This document shows positions 55,601-58,857 of a stretch of DNA of 64,000 bases, in pieces (position 1 is the first letter of the stretch; every line of letters starts with the position of its first letter). The position numbers and the translations under genes were made by a program. Below the pieces are notes generated by a model. That model did not search any database. It worked only from the letters and a program-made list of their open reading frames with translations, and was not told the origin of the DNA. The stretch comes from Monoplex corrugatus (taxonomy: Eukaryota > Mollusca > Gastropoda > Littorinimorpha > Ranellidae): assembly GCA_030674185.1 (NCBI GenBank), contig JAPXFY010000030.1, positions 41,892,795 through 41,956,794 on the forward strand, given 5' to 3'.

Positions 55601-57221
55601 CAGTAGTAGTAGTAGTAGTACAGCAGTAGTAGTAGCAGCAAGCAGTAGTAGTAGTAGTAGCAGCAGCAGTAGTAGCAGCAAGTAGTAGTAGCAACAGCAG
55701 TAGTAGTAGTAGTAGCAGCAGCAGTAGTAGCAGTAGTAGTAGTAGCAGCAACAGAACAGCAGCAGCAGCAGTAGTAGTAGCAGAGCAGCAGCAGCAATAG
55801 TAGTAGCAGCAATAGTAGCAGTAGTAGTAGCAGCAGCAGAAGCAGTAGTAGCAGCAGTAGTAGCAGCAGCAGTAGTAGTAGCAGCAGTAGTAGCAGTAGT
55901 AGTAGTAGTAGCAGCAGCAGCAGTAATAGCAGCAGTAGTAGTAGCAGCAGAGCAGCAGCAGTAGTAGCAGCAGTAGTAGCAGCAGCAGTAGTAGTAGCAG
56001 CAGCAGTAGTAGTAGCAGTAGTAGTAGCAGCAGTAGCAGCAGCAGTAGTAGTAGCAGCAGTAGTAGTAGTAGTAGCAGCAGCAGCAGTAGTAGCATAGTA
56101 GTAGCAGCAGCAGTAGTAGTAATAGTAGCAGCAGCAGTAGTAGTAGTAGTAGCAGCAGCAGTAGTAGTAGTAGCAGCAGCAGTAGTAGTAGCAGCAGCAG
56201 TAGTAGTAGTAGCAGCAGTAGTAGTAAAGCAGCAGTAGCAGCAGCAGCTAGTAGTAGTAGCAGCAGCAGCAGCAGTAGTAGTAGTCAGCAGCAGCAGTAG
56301 TAGTAGCAGCAGCAGCAGCAGTAGTAGCAGCAGTAGTAGTAGCAGCAGCAGTAGTAGTAGCAGCAGCAGCAGTAGTAGCAGCAGTAGCAGTAGCAGCAGC
56401 AGAGTAGTAGTAGCAGCAGCATAGTAGCAGCAGCAGTAGTAGCAGCAGTAGTAGCAGCAGCAGCAGAGTAGCAGTAGTAGCAGTAGAGAGTAGCAGTAGT
56501 TGTAGTAGCTGGTGCCATGTGTATAGTTATCGTGGCACAAGCCTTAAGCTTTCACATAAAACCATGAGCTGGCCAGGTCCTGAGGCCATACCTATCCTAT
56601 CTTTTATCTGGTCTGTTTTTTACAGTAGTATTTAACAGTCTCACTAGAACAGTCCTGGTAACATGTAAGTGACATTGTATCTGTGTATCTTATATTCAAA
56701 AAAGGAGCATATATATAAAGTAAATAAAACAAATTTTCAATTGTTTTCAAGTTAGACTTAAAGGAAGACATAGTATGTGACTGTCATATAGACAAGGGGA
56801 AGCTAGTTCCAGTTGTATGGATCTGGCACAGAGAAAGAGTTATTAAGAATAAACAATAATGATGGTGGCTGTACTACAGGTGGCAATAGTATAGGGTTTA
56901 GTTGTAGAAGAAATGGTAGCACTGGTAGTACAAGAGTAAAACGAGTAAAATTAACAACAGTCCTAATTGTCCTGGTTACAGCTTTATCAATGCATGTACT
57001 AGTATGTATACATACTATGAGTTGTGCTGATATTTGTGAATTTTGCTGATATGAGCTTATTATGATGTGTGTGTATGTGCACACTGAGATGCACATGCTC
57101 CATATGTTTTTATACCATGGTATGTGGATGTATATGTCTCTGTGTTTTCAGGAACTTGGAGCGGCTGCGTGAACTTCGAGGTATCCAGATCCTTCACGAC
57201 TGCATGAAGCACATCAAATAG
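10043..57221 (+). CDS. TTC12: TTC12, tetratricopeptide repeat protein 12 (15 coding exons)
   Basis: Exons: 10043-10100, 15154-15294, 18657-18805, 28761-28861, 34870-35002, 39878-40066, 43352-43516, 45538-45741, 47996-48088, 50467-50527, 51403-51534, 52640-52909, 53540-53636, 54510-54732 and 57152-57221. Together they give about 695 codons; from memory human TTC12 is about 705. TTC12 is a cytoplasmic co-factor for preassembly of axonemal dynein arms, and its loss causes ciliary dyskinesia. An N-terminal leader (SFLNKVEEI) is followed by three TPRs ([57 protein letters not shown]), the [12 protein letters not shown] linker and ARM-like helices ending [20 protein letters not shown]. Two lesions are present: exon 4 does not join exon 5 in frame, and exon 8 is frameshifted twice. 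All other junctions keep phase. Confidence 0.93.
10101..11067. other. TTC12 intron 1, 5' part, unremarkable
   Basis: AT-rich intronic sequence with a C run at about 10987-10999. I see no gene, RNA or recognisable repeat in it. Confidence 0.6.
11068..11765. mobile_element. Non-autonomous piggyBac-like element with TTAA target sites
   Basis: TTAA at 11068-11071 and at 11762-11765 bound inverted termini. The left end reads TTAACCCCTTCACTGCCT and the reverse complement of the right end TTAACCCATTAACTGCCT, 16 of 18 identical. TTAA duplication with CCC-starting ends is characteristic of piggyBac transposons. The 690 bp interior has no transposase frame. The right TTAA is shared with the next element, so the two lie end to end. 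Confidence 0.75.
11762..11936. mobile_element. Fold-back TTAA MITE (GACTCC family)
   Basis: It begins TTAATCCTTTGACTCC and ends GGAGTCAAAGGGTTAG, inverted termini of about 14 bp. The interior includes gctagcgtggttgacaatgca, shared with copies at 34587, 48472 and 62153. The terminal sequence and TTAA flanks suggest mobilisation by a piggyBac transposase. Confidence 0.7.
12040..12190 (+). repeat. Family A SINE fragment
   Basis: It contains ggtggagatttttctgatct, caggtcaatgtgatgaac and tagtgcctaaatc, in the order of other family A copies, with a tRNA-like B region (gtgggtttgatatt) near 12060. Confidence 0.55.
12428..12712. repeat. Compound (CA)n array
   Basis: CA tracts are interrupted by cca and aaca units, in TTC12 intron 1. 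Frames across it are spurious. Confidence 0.93.
13290..13970 (+). mobile_element. Family A SINE carrying an internal minisatellite
   Basis: The SINE 5' side (tggagcttatggaaacatga then aaacgtccaacatg) ends at about 13383. The 3' side (tggagacgagtgtgcaaatg then the tactgcttgc end) resumes at about 13900. Between them are roughly 18 copies of a 25-28 bp unit derived from the SINE's own tccagcatgcatgcccac block. A separate SINE piece precedes it at 13060-13190. Confidence 0.65.
13384..13897. repeat. 25-28 bp minisatellite (ATAAAAATCCAGCATGCATGCCCAC)
   Basis: About 18 head-to-tail copies vary between cacataaaa and cacttaaa. The ends are noisier, with single-base gains and losses at 13700-13830. 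It encodes a spurious Cys/Met/Leu-rich frame on the minus strand (CMLDFYVG repeats). Confidence 0.9.
13970..15153. other. TTC12 intron 1, 3' part
   Basis: AT-rich sequence without a recognisable element, apart from a poly(A) run at 15071-15091. The acceptor for exon 2 (ttctttgttacag) ends at 15153. Confidence 0.55.
15154..15294 (+). CDS. TTC12: TTC12 coding exon 2
   Basis: It completes a Glu codon and encodes [20 protein letters not shown] and [20 protein letters not shown], phase 1 at both ends. This charged linker separates the N-terminal helix from the TPR domain. Confidence 0.88.
15330..15780. repeat. (CTGT)n and (TATG)n simple repeats
   Basis: A CTGT-rich region with attttgttcat interruptions (15330-15515) is followed by TATG/GTCT units (15590-15780), directly downstream of exon 2. 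Confidence 0.85.
15899..16145. repeat. (TG)n-(AG)n, poly(A) and (CA)n microsatellites
   Basis: TG then AG repeats occupy 15899-15966. A poly(A) run of over 20 starts near 16040, followed at once by about 40 ca units. They lie in TTC12 intron 2. Confidence 0.92.
16640..17230 (+). mobile_element. Decayed LINE reverse transcriptase fragment
   Basis: Plus-strand pieces read [30 protein letters not shown], a short [12 protein letters not shown] block and [11 protein letters not shown]. These match in order the post-catalytic region of LINE reverse transcriptases (FTYLGS ... VWSS ... WLGH). Several in-frame stops show it is dead. It lies in TTC12 intron 2. Confidence 0.6.
17231..18656. other. TTC12 intron 2 remainder
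   Basis: An approximately 40 bp direct repeat (agcttgatgcagtcttactg) occurs at 17312 and 17516. CA-rich sequence lies at 17845-17920 and TTTG units at 18115-18180. I see no gene. Confidence 0.5.
18657..18805 (+). CDS. TTC12: TTC12 coding exon 3, first TPR
   Basis: It encodes [19 protein letters not shown] followed by [19 protein letters not shown] and [10 protein letters not shown]. The [20 protein letters not shown] segment is helix A and B of a TPR. It enters in phase 1 and leaves in phase 0 at GTAAAT. Confidence 0.95.
18925..19320 (-). mobile_element. Family C tRNA-derived SINE, reverse orientation
   Basis: A (GAT)n-rich end at 18973-19003 is the reversed (ATC)n tail. The body includes gatgctatggagttccat, ttgagattgcgtgacagggc and gacacctgcggtgctggtcag. 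A reversed B box (ggattcaaacccac) sits at about 19269. Other copies are at 31490-31860 and 60880-61310. Confidence 0.7.
19370..19680 (-). mobile_element. Family A SINE, reverse orientation
   Basis: The order ggacgttttcat, gacatgacttacagcatctt, ggggtttagga and a reversed tRNA head (gagtgaaccccagatc near 19610) matches the 1030-1620 copy without its LINE. Confidence 0.65.
20354..20655. repeat. 28 bp minisatellite (TAATCCATTAAATATCCATG core)
   Basis: About 11 copies of taatccattaaatatccatg plus tcacaatg, nearly identical. It lies 90 bp upstream of the piggyBac insertion. Confidence 0.93.
20905..22123 (+). CDS. piggyBac transposase exon 1
   Basis: It covers the variable N terminus, the Arg-Gly repeat region and the first part of the DDE domain up to FHIYTG, with the first catalytic Asp at 21988-21990. 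It ends in phase 1 at the CAG-GTAAGA boundary. The frame runs on into intron 1 only by chance. Confidence 0.88.
20905..27327 (+). CDS. piggyBac transposase (DDE_Tnp_1_7 family), three exons
   Basis: Exons 20905-22123, 22645-22801 and 26610-27327 join in phase (1, then 2) at GTAAGA and GTGAAT donors and give about 697 residues. The order is an acidic Ser/Asp N terminus ([15 protein letters not shown]), an Arg-Gly-rich segment near residues 144-175, and the DDE domain. The catalytic Asp residues are in [11 protein letters not shown] (GAC at 21988), YMDNWYSG (22770) and AVDKQDSM (26881). A C-terminal cysteine cross-brace follows (CRVCSSKK...YCCLSC...[11 protein letters not shown]). PiggyBac enzymes cut and paste DNA at TTAA. 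Length and motifs look complete. The start is uncertain: an ATG at 20969 in another frame has a better context. No stop or frameshift interrupts the core. Confidence 0.88.
22335..22402. repeat. (TG)n microsatellite in transposase intron 1
   Basis: About 33 tg units with one tgg interruption. Confidence 0.9.
22645..22801 (+). CDS. piggyBac transposase exon 2
   Basis: It encodes [20 protein letters not shown], then [20 protein letters not shown] and [11 protein letters not shown]. It carries the second catalytic Asp (YMDNWY, GAC 22770-22772), enters in phase 1 and leaves in phase 2. Confidence 0.9.
22911..22968. repeat. (CA)n microsatellite in transposase intron 2
   Basis: About 29 ca units followed by a short (at)n. 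From 22990 to 23880 the intron is AT-rich with nothing recognised; a G run of about 20 lies at 23881-23900. Confidence 0.9.
23981..25764 (-). CDS. Possible antisense two-exon gene nested in transposase intron 2
   Basis: A minus-strand terminal exon (24159 down to the TAA at about 23981) encodes [33 protein letters not shown] and [12 protein letters not shown], behind an acceptor (gtaatttccag). An upstream exon, about 25764-25590, encodes [20 protein letters not shown] up to [12 protein letters not shown] and has a GTAAGG donor. The two join in phase 0. The protein is not recognised. The charged, Trp-containing C terminus recalls regions in transposon-related proteins, but I cannot name it. 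No 5' start or promoter is resolved, so it may be a broken gene or chance. Confidence 0.35.
26610..27327 (+). CDS. piggyBac transposase exon 3 and stop
   Basis: It begins by completing Arg ([19 protein letters not shown]), carries the third catalytic Asp in [12 protein letters not shown], and ends in the cysteine-rich zinc motif and HTKLQYWL before TAG at 27325-27327. [10 protein letters not shown] is a typical piggyBac block directly after the second Asp region, which supports the exon 2 join. Confidence 0.92.
27421..28428. repeat. Triplicated ~390 bp unit in the piggyBac 3' region
   Basis: Units beginning at about 27421, 27815 and 28203 share aaaattatgtgtaaaattga, caattgaaagaaaaatatgt and gcatctgggag. 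The first two are about 90 percent alike over 150 bp; the third is more diverged. They lie between the transposase stop and the right terminus. Confidence 0.75.
28761..28861 (+). CDS. TTC12: TTC12 coding exon 4, second TPR, 3' end damaged
   Basis: It encodes [19 protein letters not shown] and [14 protein letters not shown], the second TPR. The best donor, GC then GTAGGG at 28862, leaves phase 2, but exon 5 needs phase 0. By TPR spacing about four residues (10 nt) are missing before ANPNSIKAY. Either 10 nt were lost, a microexon is unseen, or the assembly is wrong beside the minisatellite that starts here. Confidence 0.85.
28862..30585. repeat. 63 bp minisatellite, about 27 copies
   Basis: The unit contains agtatattgttgtggctggg, agtgtctgtgtggtgaaggt and tgatttggccactgtgtttg. 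It starts at the donor of TTC12 exon 4. Long reading frames on either strand are consequences of the unit; every copy includes a tttgtgcag acceptor-like and a gaag-gttgat donor-like sequence. Confidence 0.95.
30737..30823. repeat. (TG)n microsatellite
   Basis: About 42 tg units with one ttg break, in TTC12 intron 4. Confidence 0.93.
30960..31165 (-). repeat. Dispersed repeat R
   Basis: It carries acaagtgtgacgcccacgtt, aagcaaacaggaaccagaaa and ctggcctttgtcaagcgtaa, matching 43825-44030 closely and 4205-4325 and 44124-44262 in inverse orientation. Function and class are unknown. Confidence 0.65.
31490..31860 (-). mobile_element. Family C SINE, reverse orientation
   Basis: It has gatgccatggagttccat, gactgcatgacagggctgtg, a reversed B box (ggaggttcaaacctgtg) at about 31788 and a reversed A box (gtgttaaccactttgtta) at about 31828. 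Element order is the same as at 18925-19320. Confidence 0.7.
31976..32270. repeat. 57 bp tandem repeat, five copies
   Basis: The unit is ccttgatacctcttgatatt plus ttaattgcctttttcaaggc plus cttgaatcctccaaact. As 57 is a multiple of three, it creates a repetitive open frame ([19 protein letters not shown]). Nothing suggests it is translated. A Cys-poor AT-rich stretch follows to 32880. Confidence 0.9.
32899..33836. repeat. 64 bp minisatellite, about 14 copies
   Basis: The unit is agattgggactatacagtta, aatctcgtccatttcatgga and tatgtcatagaggatgctgg plus tcag. Copies are nearly identical, differing mostly at cattt(c/t)atgg. One last partial unit lies at 34240-34285, separated by an insertion. Confidence 0.95.
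33837..34239 (+). mobile_element. Retro-insert with LINE tail and tRNA-like SINE, 8 bp target duplication
   Basis: It interrupts the 64 bp array and is flanked by taaatctc at 33829-33836 and 34240-34247. The left part encodes [19 protein letters not shown], similar to LINE reverse transcriptase C termini. It is followed by a tRNA-like unit (about 33984-34058): A box gttagcacattggt, a GTTCT-GAAGCGC-AGAAT arm with an AGC triplet, B box ggttcgatccc, then poly(A) of 17. The remaining 160 bp has no recognised content. Confidence 0.7.
33984..34059 (+). repeat. tRNA-like SINE head (AGC anticodon-like loop)
   Basis: Box A, an anticodon-like arm with loop gaagcgc, and box B (caggttcgatcccgg) are in tRNA order over about 75 bp and are followed by poly(A). 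The acceptor stem does not pair well, so I call it a tRNA-derived retroposon rather than a functional tRNA gene. Confidence 0.6.
34370..34497. repeat. 30 bp tandem repeat, four copies
   Basis: The unit ctgtcacaatgtctcagtcc plus atattgatga occurs four times with no differences. Confidence 0.93.
34587..34777. mobile_element. Fold-back TTAA MITE (GACTCC family)
   Basis: It starts taaccctttgactcc and ends aggagtcaaagggttaa, with internal inverted copies of the same termini at 34630-34710. Its structure is as at 62153-62335. Confidence 0.75.
34870..35002 (+). CDS. TTC12: TTC12 coding exon 5, third TPR
   Basis: It encodes [20 protein letters not shown] and [20 protein letters not shown], ending in phase 1 (GTACTG). 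The reading matches TPR 3 of TTC12 (KAYxHMGxAxLAL). Confidence 0.95.
35094..35462. repeat. Tandem repeat of 24 and 53 bp units (GAGTTATTTTTCTGCTATGATTGG core)
   Basis: Alternating gagttatttttctgctatga and gagttatatttgctagtgtg units repeat about twelve times in TTC12 intron 5. Confidence 0.85.
35830..36110 (+). mobile_element. Family A SINE
   Basis: ggtggagattttcctgaact, caggtcagcatagagcagac, ctgctagtacccttcatgtg and ttaaagatcatgtaaaccat follow the order of other family A copies. Confidence 0.7.
36335..37041. repeat. 55 bp minisatellite, about 13 copies
   Basis: The unit is ttgtctgtcaaatacatcat, cacataaactgcttcagaaa and cattcagaatatctg. Variants catcat/cataat and agaaac/agagac alternate irregularly. 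Confidence 0.94.
37190..37390. repeat. Dispersed repeat, pair with 63230-63410
   Basis: ctctttcagtataaatggta, attctgtgctagcatttgct and ctgtatgtgttctataaagc parallel the sequence at 63230-63410 over about 180 bp. Class unknown. Confidence 0.5.
37559..39045 (-). mobile_element. Deleted piggyBac element retaining transposase N terminus
   Basis: TTAA at 37559 and 39042 and inverted ends (TTAACCCTTTCAGTGCC versus TTAACCAGTTCAGTGCC, 15 of 17) define it. A minus-strand frame at 38812-38465 has [18 protein letters not shown], like the [16 protein letters not shown]-terminal region of the complete element, followed by an Arg/Gly-rich stretch. The DDE domain is absent. It appears to be an internal-deletion derivative. 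Confidence 0.7.
39250..39345. repeat. (CA)n / (CG)-interspersed microsatellite
   Basis: CA units with regular cg variants, in TTC12 intron 5. Confidence 0.9.
39740..39850 (+). repeat. SINE 3' end (family D)
   Basis: gatcataaccctgatatggc then tctgcacagtcggctgggct and ttaaacaataatgatgatga recur at 60555-60625 and 63705-63775, each ending in a simple-sequence tail. Confidence 0.55.
39878..40066 (+). CDS. TTC12: TTC12 coding exon 6
   Basis: It completes Glu and encodes [40 protein letters not shown] and [20 protein letters not shown]. The KPDQ-P-YYSGG motif joins the TPR and ARM-like halves. Phase 1 at both ends. Confidence 0.95.
40225..40820 (-). mobile_element. CR1/L2-like LINE C-terminal fragment
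   Basis: A minus-strand frame (40806-40462) ends [20 protein letters not shown] followed by LKTHLF, the classic C terminus of CR1/L2-like reverse transcriptases (PxLWNxLPxxIRxSxSLxxFKxxLKTxLF). The 3' side has a gcgctattctct-like block and ends in an (ATTATC)n-like tail at 40225-40240. It is 5' truncated. It lies just after TTC12 exon 6, with a G run at 40123-40143 and another G-rich run at 40845-40865 nearby. Confidence 0.75.
41205..41520 (+). mobile_element. Family A SINE, well preserved
   Basis: It contains gttcggtcttgtcgggtagc (tRNA-like region), agatttttccgctctaccag, gtcaacatgtatgtagacac, tgttaaagatcctataagcc and atggaaacaggaaaatgtcc then agcatgcacact. It is the best copy for judging the family's internal order. 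Confidence 0.75.
41601..41723. mobile_element. Partial GACTCC-family fold-back MITE
   Basis: ttaaccctttggttcc, then an internal ttaaccctttgactccctca arm and a closing gaagtcaaagggttg. It abuts the piggyBac remnant starting at 41722. Confidence 0.6.
41738..42015. repeat. 44 bp tandem repeat with ACCGAATATTCGGT palindrome
   Basis: Six to seven units each carry the perfect 14 bp palindrome accgaatattcggt plus cggaagaaacatacacctcc and agtgccacc. Palindrome mutations appear only in the two units near 41910-41965. One solitary unit lies at 50735-50775 in the sister element. Confidence 0.9.
42495..43094. mobile_element. 600 bp DNA transposon with 30 bp inverted repeats
   Basis: Left end gtgacctcccaccacgaaat then cggtcttaac (42495-42524); the right end (43065-43094) is its reverse complement with two mismatches. 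The flanks are atat on each side. The sister sequence at 51230-51260 lacks the insertion, showing the empty site. There is no transposase frame, so it is non-autonomous; the superfamily is not determinable beyond an AT-rich, possibly TA, target. Confidence 0.85.
43352..43516 (+). CDS. TTC12: TTC12 coding exon 7
   Basis: It encodes [40 protein letters not shown] and [15 protein letters not shown], the start of the ARM-like region. Phase 1 at both ends; the donor is GTGAGA. Confidence 0.94.
43578..43660. repeat. (TTGG)n microsatellite
   Basis: About 20 ttgg units with isolated c or g substitutions. Confidence 0.92.
43825..44030 (-). repeat. Dispersed repeat R, left arm of inverted pair
   Basis: A close match to 30960-31165. 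It forms an inverted pair with 44124-44262 around a spacer of about 100 bp that contains a second short direct copy (ttttgagaaaaagactgaaa). Confidence 0.7.
44124..44262 (+). repeat. Dispersed repeat R, right arm of inverted pair
   Basis: aggaagtttcagtctttttc, ttgtgatcttacgcttgaca and ggctgaaaatttgcgcctgt are reverse complements of the left arm at 43871-44020. Confidence 0.7.
44330..44530. repeat. Approximately 120 bp imperfect tandem repeat
   Basis: The segment agaagctaggattaatattg plus tgatgtaaatattttaccgt recurs at 43780, 44365 and 44490 with atcactcatagtgaaaagat between copies. From 44530 to 45000 I see nothing further. Confidence 0.6.
45013..45487. repeat. Compound (CA)n array with (ACAAC)n
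   Basis: CA tracts plus an (acaac)n stretch at about 45160-45200. It ends about 50 bp upstream of TTC12 exon 8. Confidence 0.95.
45538..45741 (+). CDS. TTC12: TTC12 coding exon 8, two frameshifts
   Basis: Three successive frames each carry family-like sequence: [20 protein letters not shown] (frame 1), [14 protein letters not shown] (frame 2, about 45630-45675) and [15 protein letters not shown] (frame 3, from about 45681). Each step is equivalent to one extra base. Only frame 3 leaves the phase 2 needed by exon 9, at the ACAG-GTGGTA donor. A stop (frame 1, about 45711) truncates a literal translation. Base-calling indels are likelier than a pseudogene. Confidence 0.85.
45840..46800 (-). mobile_element. 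Family A SINE split by a TTAA element
   Basis: The left half (45840-45988: tgctgcacagtctgcgtact, gatattttcatgtttctgta) and right half (46656-46800: acacaaagggggtttaggta) are contiguous in other reversed copies. The piggyBac-like MITE at 45988-46655 lies between them. Confidence 0.65.
45988..46655. mobile_element. Non-autonomous piggyBac-like element
   Basis: The left end reads ttaactctttcaccgcca and the reverse complement of the right end gcaactcttttcctgcca, matching over most of the ACTCTTT...GCCA motif; the right TTAA is degraded. Subterminal inverted motifs (gcgaccatggcggtcg) lie near 46595. It has no transposase. Confidence 0.6.
47275..47701 (-). mobile_element. RTE LINE 3' fragment with probable target duplication
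   Basis: The minus strand encodes [32 protein letters not shown] and [20 protein letters not shown], then runs to an (ATG)n tail at 47281. Imperfect direct repeats tctttgaagtg (47272-47282) and tctttgatgtg (47691-47701) flank it. It is 5' truncated, with a frame break near the 3' end. Confidence 0.8.
47996..48088 (+). CDS. TTC12: TTC12 coding exon 9
   Basis: It encodes [20 protein letters not shown] and [11 protein letters not shown], an ARM-like helix pair, entering and leaving in phase 2. The donor GTAAGT begins at 48089. Confidence 0.93.
48107..48352 (-). mobile_element. RTE LINE 3' fragment with (CAT)n tail
   Basis: (atc)n at 48118-48172 is followed by ggtgccttgccgcatggcgt and gtctaccccatgctctcctt, the reverse complement of the RTE C terminus (LE...ANAMRQGT) seen at 1190-1457. 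It begins 18 bp after TTC12 exon 9. Confidence 0.75.
48472..49550. repeat. 70 bp tandem repeat of GACTCC-family MITE, interrupted
   Basis: About five units of cttaaccctttaactccttc, accctatccattagcatcct and gcattgtcaaccatactagc repeat from 48472 to 48760 and resume at 49430-49540. Each unit contains an internal TTAA; one of these TTAA sites is occupied by the element at 48763-49428. Confidence 0.8.
48759..49432. mobile_element. Non-autonomous piggyBac-like element with exact TTAA duplication
   Basis: TTAA at 48759-48762 and 49429-49432 flank inverted ends (CTCAATCGAGTCG and CTCAATCGCTTCG). Removing one TTAA and the 666 bp interior restores cctttaactccttcaccct, the exact sequence of neighbouring repeat units. 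The interior has no transposase frame. Confidence 0.85.
49795..50190. repeat. Compound (CA)n array
   Basis: CA tracts with cg and ct/tac interruptions (acatactcacac units). It lies in TTC12 intron 9. Confidence 0.94.
50215..50402. repeat. (CT)n pyrimidine tract
   Basis: Nearly 190 bp of C and T only, ending 65 bp upstream of TTC12 exon 10. Confidence 0.93.
50467..50527 (+). CDS. TTC12: TTC12 coding exon 10
   Basis: The acceptor tttgacag precedes this 61 bp exon, which completes Lys and encodes [20 protein letters not shown], ending in phase 0 at GTATGT. Confidence 0.92.
50730..51379 (+). mobile_element. piggyBac remnant with N-terminal coding region
   Basis: It shares long segments with 41990-43226: the cagaaaaccccaacactg block and an open N-terminal piece [20 protein letters not shown] then [12 protein letters not shown]. 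It ends ggcacttaaggggttaa (TTAA 51376-51379). The 5' terminus is missing and the DDE domain is absent. The 3' end lies 23 bp from TTC12 exon 11. Confidence 0.7.
51403..51534 (+). CDS. TTC12: TTC12 coding exon 11
   Basis: It encodes [20 protein letters not shown] and [20 protein letters not shown] then EELL, phase 0 at both ends. The acceptor tgtgtttacag and donor GTATGT are strong. Confidence 0.95.
51557..52292. repeat. Compound (TG)n array
   Basis: Over 600 bp of TG-rich repeats with ttc, gag and ctg interruptions, plus a second block at 52228-52292. It begins 23 bp after exon 11. Confidence 0.95.
52578..52625. repeat. (CAT)n microsatellite
   Basis: About 14 atc units directly before the exon 12 acceptor, perhaps a LINE tail remnant. 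Confidence 0.85.
52640..52909 (+). CDS. TTC12: TTC12 coding exon 12
   Basis: The largest coding exon (90 codons): [55 protein letters not shown] and [13 protein letters not shown]. The LLGLLVN-like and GNILP helices fit ARM repeats. Phase 0 at both ends. Confidence 0.95.
52990..53360 (-). mobile_element. Decayed LINE reverse transcriptase fragment
   Basis: The minus strand reads [19 protein letters not shown] and [20 protein letters not shown] then RVQ, matching the LLEYASxVWxP...LExVQ motif after the catalytic core of Jockey/CR1-like elements. Several frame breaks are present. Confidence 0.6.
53540..53636 (+). CDS. TTC12: TTC12 coding exon 13
   Basis: It encodes [20 protein letters not shown] and [12 protein letters not shown], ending in phase 1 at GTGAGG. 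The LKCLTAVTQ helix corresponds to the family's IKILAICT-like ARM helix. Confidence 0.93.
53838..54164. mobile_element. Short piggyBac-like MITE with GC-rich hairpins
   Basis: TTAA at 53838 and 54161. The left end reads TTAACCCTTTGAACCC and the reversed right end TTAACCCTTTCAGCCC. Two small hairpins (tggccg...cggcca at 53858 and caggccg...cggcctg at 53900) lie near the left end. Confidence 0.75.
54290..54425. repeat. (ATTC)n and (TTTC)n microsatellites
   Basis: Alternating blocks of attc and tttc, about 130 bp, upstream of exon 14. Confidence 0.92.
54510..54732 (+). CDS. TTC12: TTC12 coding exon 14
   Basis: It encodes [60 protein letters not shown] and [22 protein letters not shown] is a strongly conserved TTC12 segment. 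Enters phase 1, leaves phase 2 (GTTAGT). Confidence 0.96.
54770..56512. repeat. 1.7 kb CAG/TAG trinucleotide array
   Basis: Mixed runs of (tag)n, (cag)n and occasional aac dominate the final TTC12 intron. On the minus strand they give very long Leu/Cys/Tyr/Ala/Thr frames that are not genes. Scattered single-base slips change frame many times. Confidence 0.95.
56530..56585 (+). repeat. Family B repeat fragment
   Basis: cgtggcacaagccttaagct then aaaccatgagctggccaggt is the reverse complement of the 2115-2262 copy. Confidence 0.5.
57152..57221 (+). CDS. TTC12: TTC12 coding exon 15 and stop codon
   Basis: It encodes [20 protein letters not shown] then IK and TAG at 57219-57221. The [10 protein letters not shown] ending is the family C terminus. 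Confidence 0.96.
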
Positions 57222-57770
57222 TAAGAGCAGGACACATTGAGACAAGTGTCAAATACATCAGATCACGACACAGGCAGAAAACTCAACAAATACAATCAAC
57301 CTTCAGAAAGACTTCAAACAAGGGAGACCATTCTGATCTGCATCAAATCCTCATGTGTGTTTGCCATACATCAAATAATAGGACATGCCGAGTGTTTATA
57401 AACTGCTTGACATGTGTCAGTGGTGTAACCAGTGAGACCTGTGTGAATGATGTTCAAGAATGGCAGGGACATGTAACATGTCTCTTAAAAGGTGCATCAA
57501 ATTCCTAGGTGAGTATAAAACCAGAAATACGGATGAAACATATCAGATAATAATGGTGCATTGAAACTCATCAGAAAATGGAGATATTTGTCAAGTTCAT
57601 CATACACTAAGACAAAGTAAACAATATATTCTGTATGTGTCATCTATTGAAGACTAAGACAACATTGTATTCTGTATGTGTCATTTATTGAAGACTAAGG
57701 CAGACTGAGGATTCTGTTATGTACATGTTGTTTATTAAAGATTAAAATGAAATAAACATTATATTCCGTA
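57222..57770 (+). other. TTC12 3' UTR with polyadenylation signal
   Basis: The downstream region has AATAAA at 57751-57756, preceded by attaaa and by two or three degenerate repeats of ttctgtatgtgtcatctatt. The cleavage site is inferred at roughly 57770. From 57770 to 58600 there is AT-rich sequence with short CAT and TTC runs (58380-58450). Confidence 0.55.
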
Positions 57771-58391
57771 CATGACTTCGTGAAATTGCCGAATCTGTGT
57801 AATAGGTACTGCTGATTCCTCATAATCAGCGAAAAGCTGCTTGTTTCATGAAACAGGCAAATTTTGCCAAAATAACATAAACACACATACATTTGTAACA
57901 ATCTAAGGGCTTCTTCTTTTGCTTGTGTCTTCTGTAAGGATGATTATCCACTGGTGATTTTGAATTATTCTTTGGTACTACTTTTGTACTTTAAAATCAG
58001 TTTTTTGTTGTTGTTACGAGACTGACATGGAAACGGATTATTTTTCGTTATTCTTTTTTGATTGCTTTTTTTAACATTGTTTTATTATAATTGTTTATTG
58101 ATTGTTTTTTAACATTGTTTTATTATGAGTGTTTATTATAAGTCATGTGCTTTCATCATTGTTTTATTGTAGTTCATCTTGTTTCATCATATGTAATGTA
58201 GGTTGTTGATGTACGTTTGCTGTACTGTGTCTGCATTTTGTCTGTTATGCTTTTGTAAAGTGCTTGGGGATATTTTGAATGAAATGCCGTACAGGTAATC
58301 ATTATTGTTATTGTTGTTTTGCTGTTCTTGTTGTGTTCTTCCGCTTCTTCTTCTTTTCTTCTTCTCCGTCATCTTCTTCTTTTCTTCTTCG

Positions 58392-58423
<32 letters not shown>

Positions 58424-58796
58424 TTCTTCTTCTCTTTCTTCTTCTTCTGATTATTATTATTATAGCTCTCAAATCTTGCTGAAGTTTGTGCACCAAAGCA
58501 CACTCCTTTTCTTAGTATATGATAATTGATATGCAAGGGTCATTCAGTAAATAGTGAGAATATGTCTACAAAAATATAAAGAAAAGAAGATAATGATCAG
58601 TACCTTTCTATATTCCGTCACTGTAACGTCCCTTCTCCGGAATGATCGTTTCTCATCTGTTGGGCAAGATACAAAATGCCTTTTGCTAGGCAACCAGAAT
58701 TGAAATGTTGTACTTGCTTGACCACCCCTGCTGTTGGGTCATCAAAGTCATGGAAACGTGCATCATGGAGGTGTTCTTTCAGCTTGGTGAATAGTT

Positions 58797-58857
58797 TAAC
58801 CCTTTGACTCCCTCACCCTATCCACCAATTGCAAAAACTTAACCCTTTGACTCCCTG
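58797..58857. repeat. GACTCC-family MITE fragment
   Basis: taaccctttgactccctcac appears twice in 60 bp, without the right half. The stretch to 59150 holds nothing else recognised. Confidence 0.55.

Noticed and set aside
54750..56540. A 596-codon Leu/Cys/Tyr/Ala/Thr frame on the minus strand
   Set aside because: It is a translation of the CAG/TAG array, changes repeat frame many times and has no non-repetitive part.
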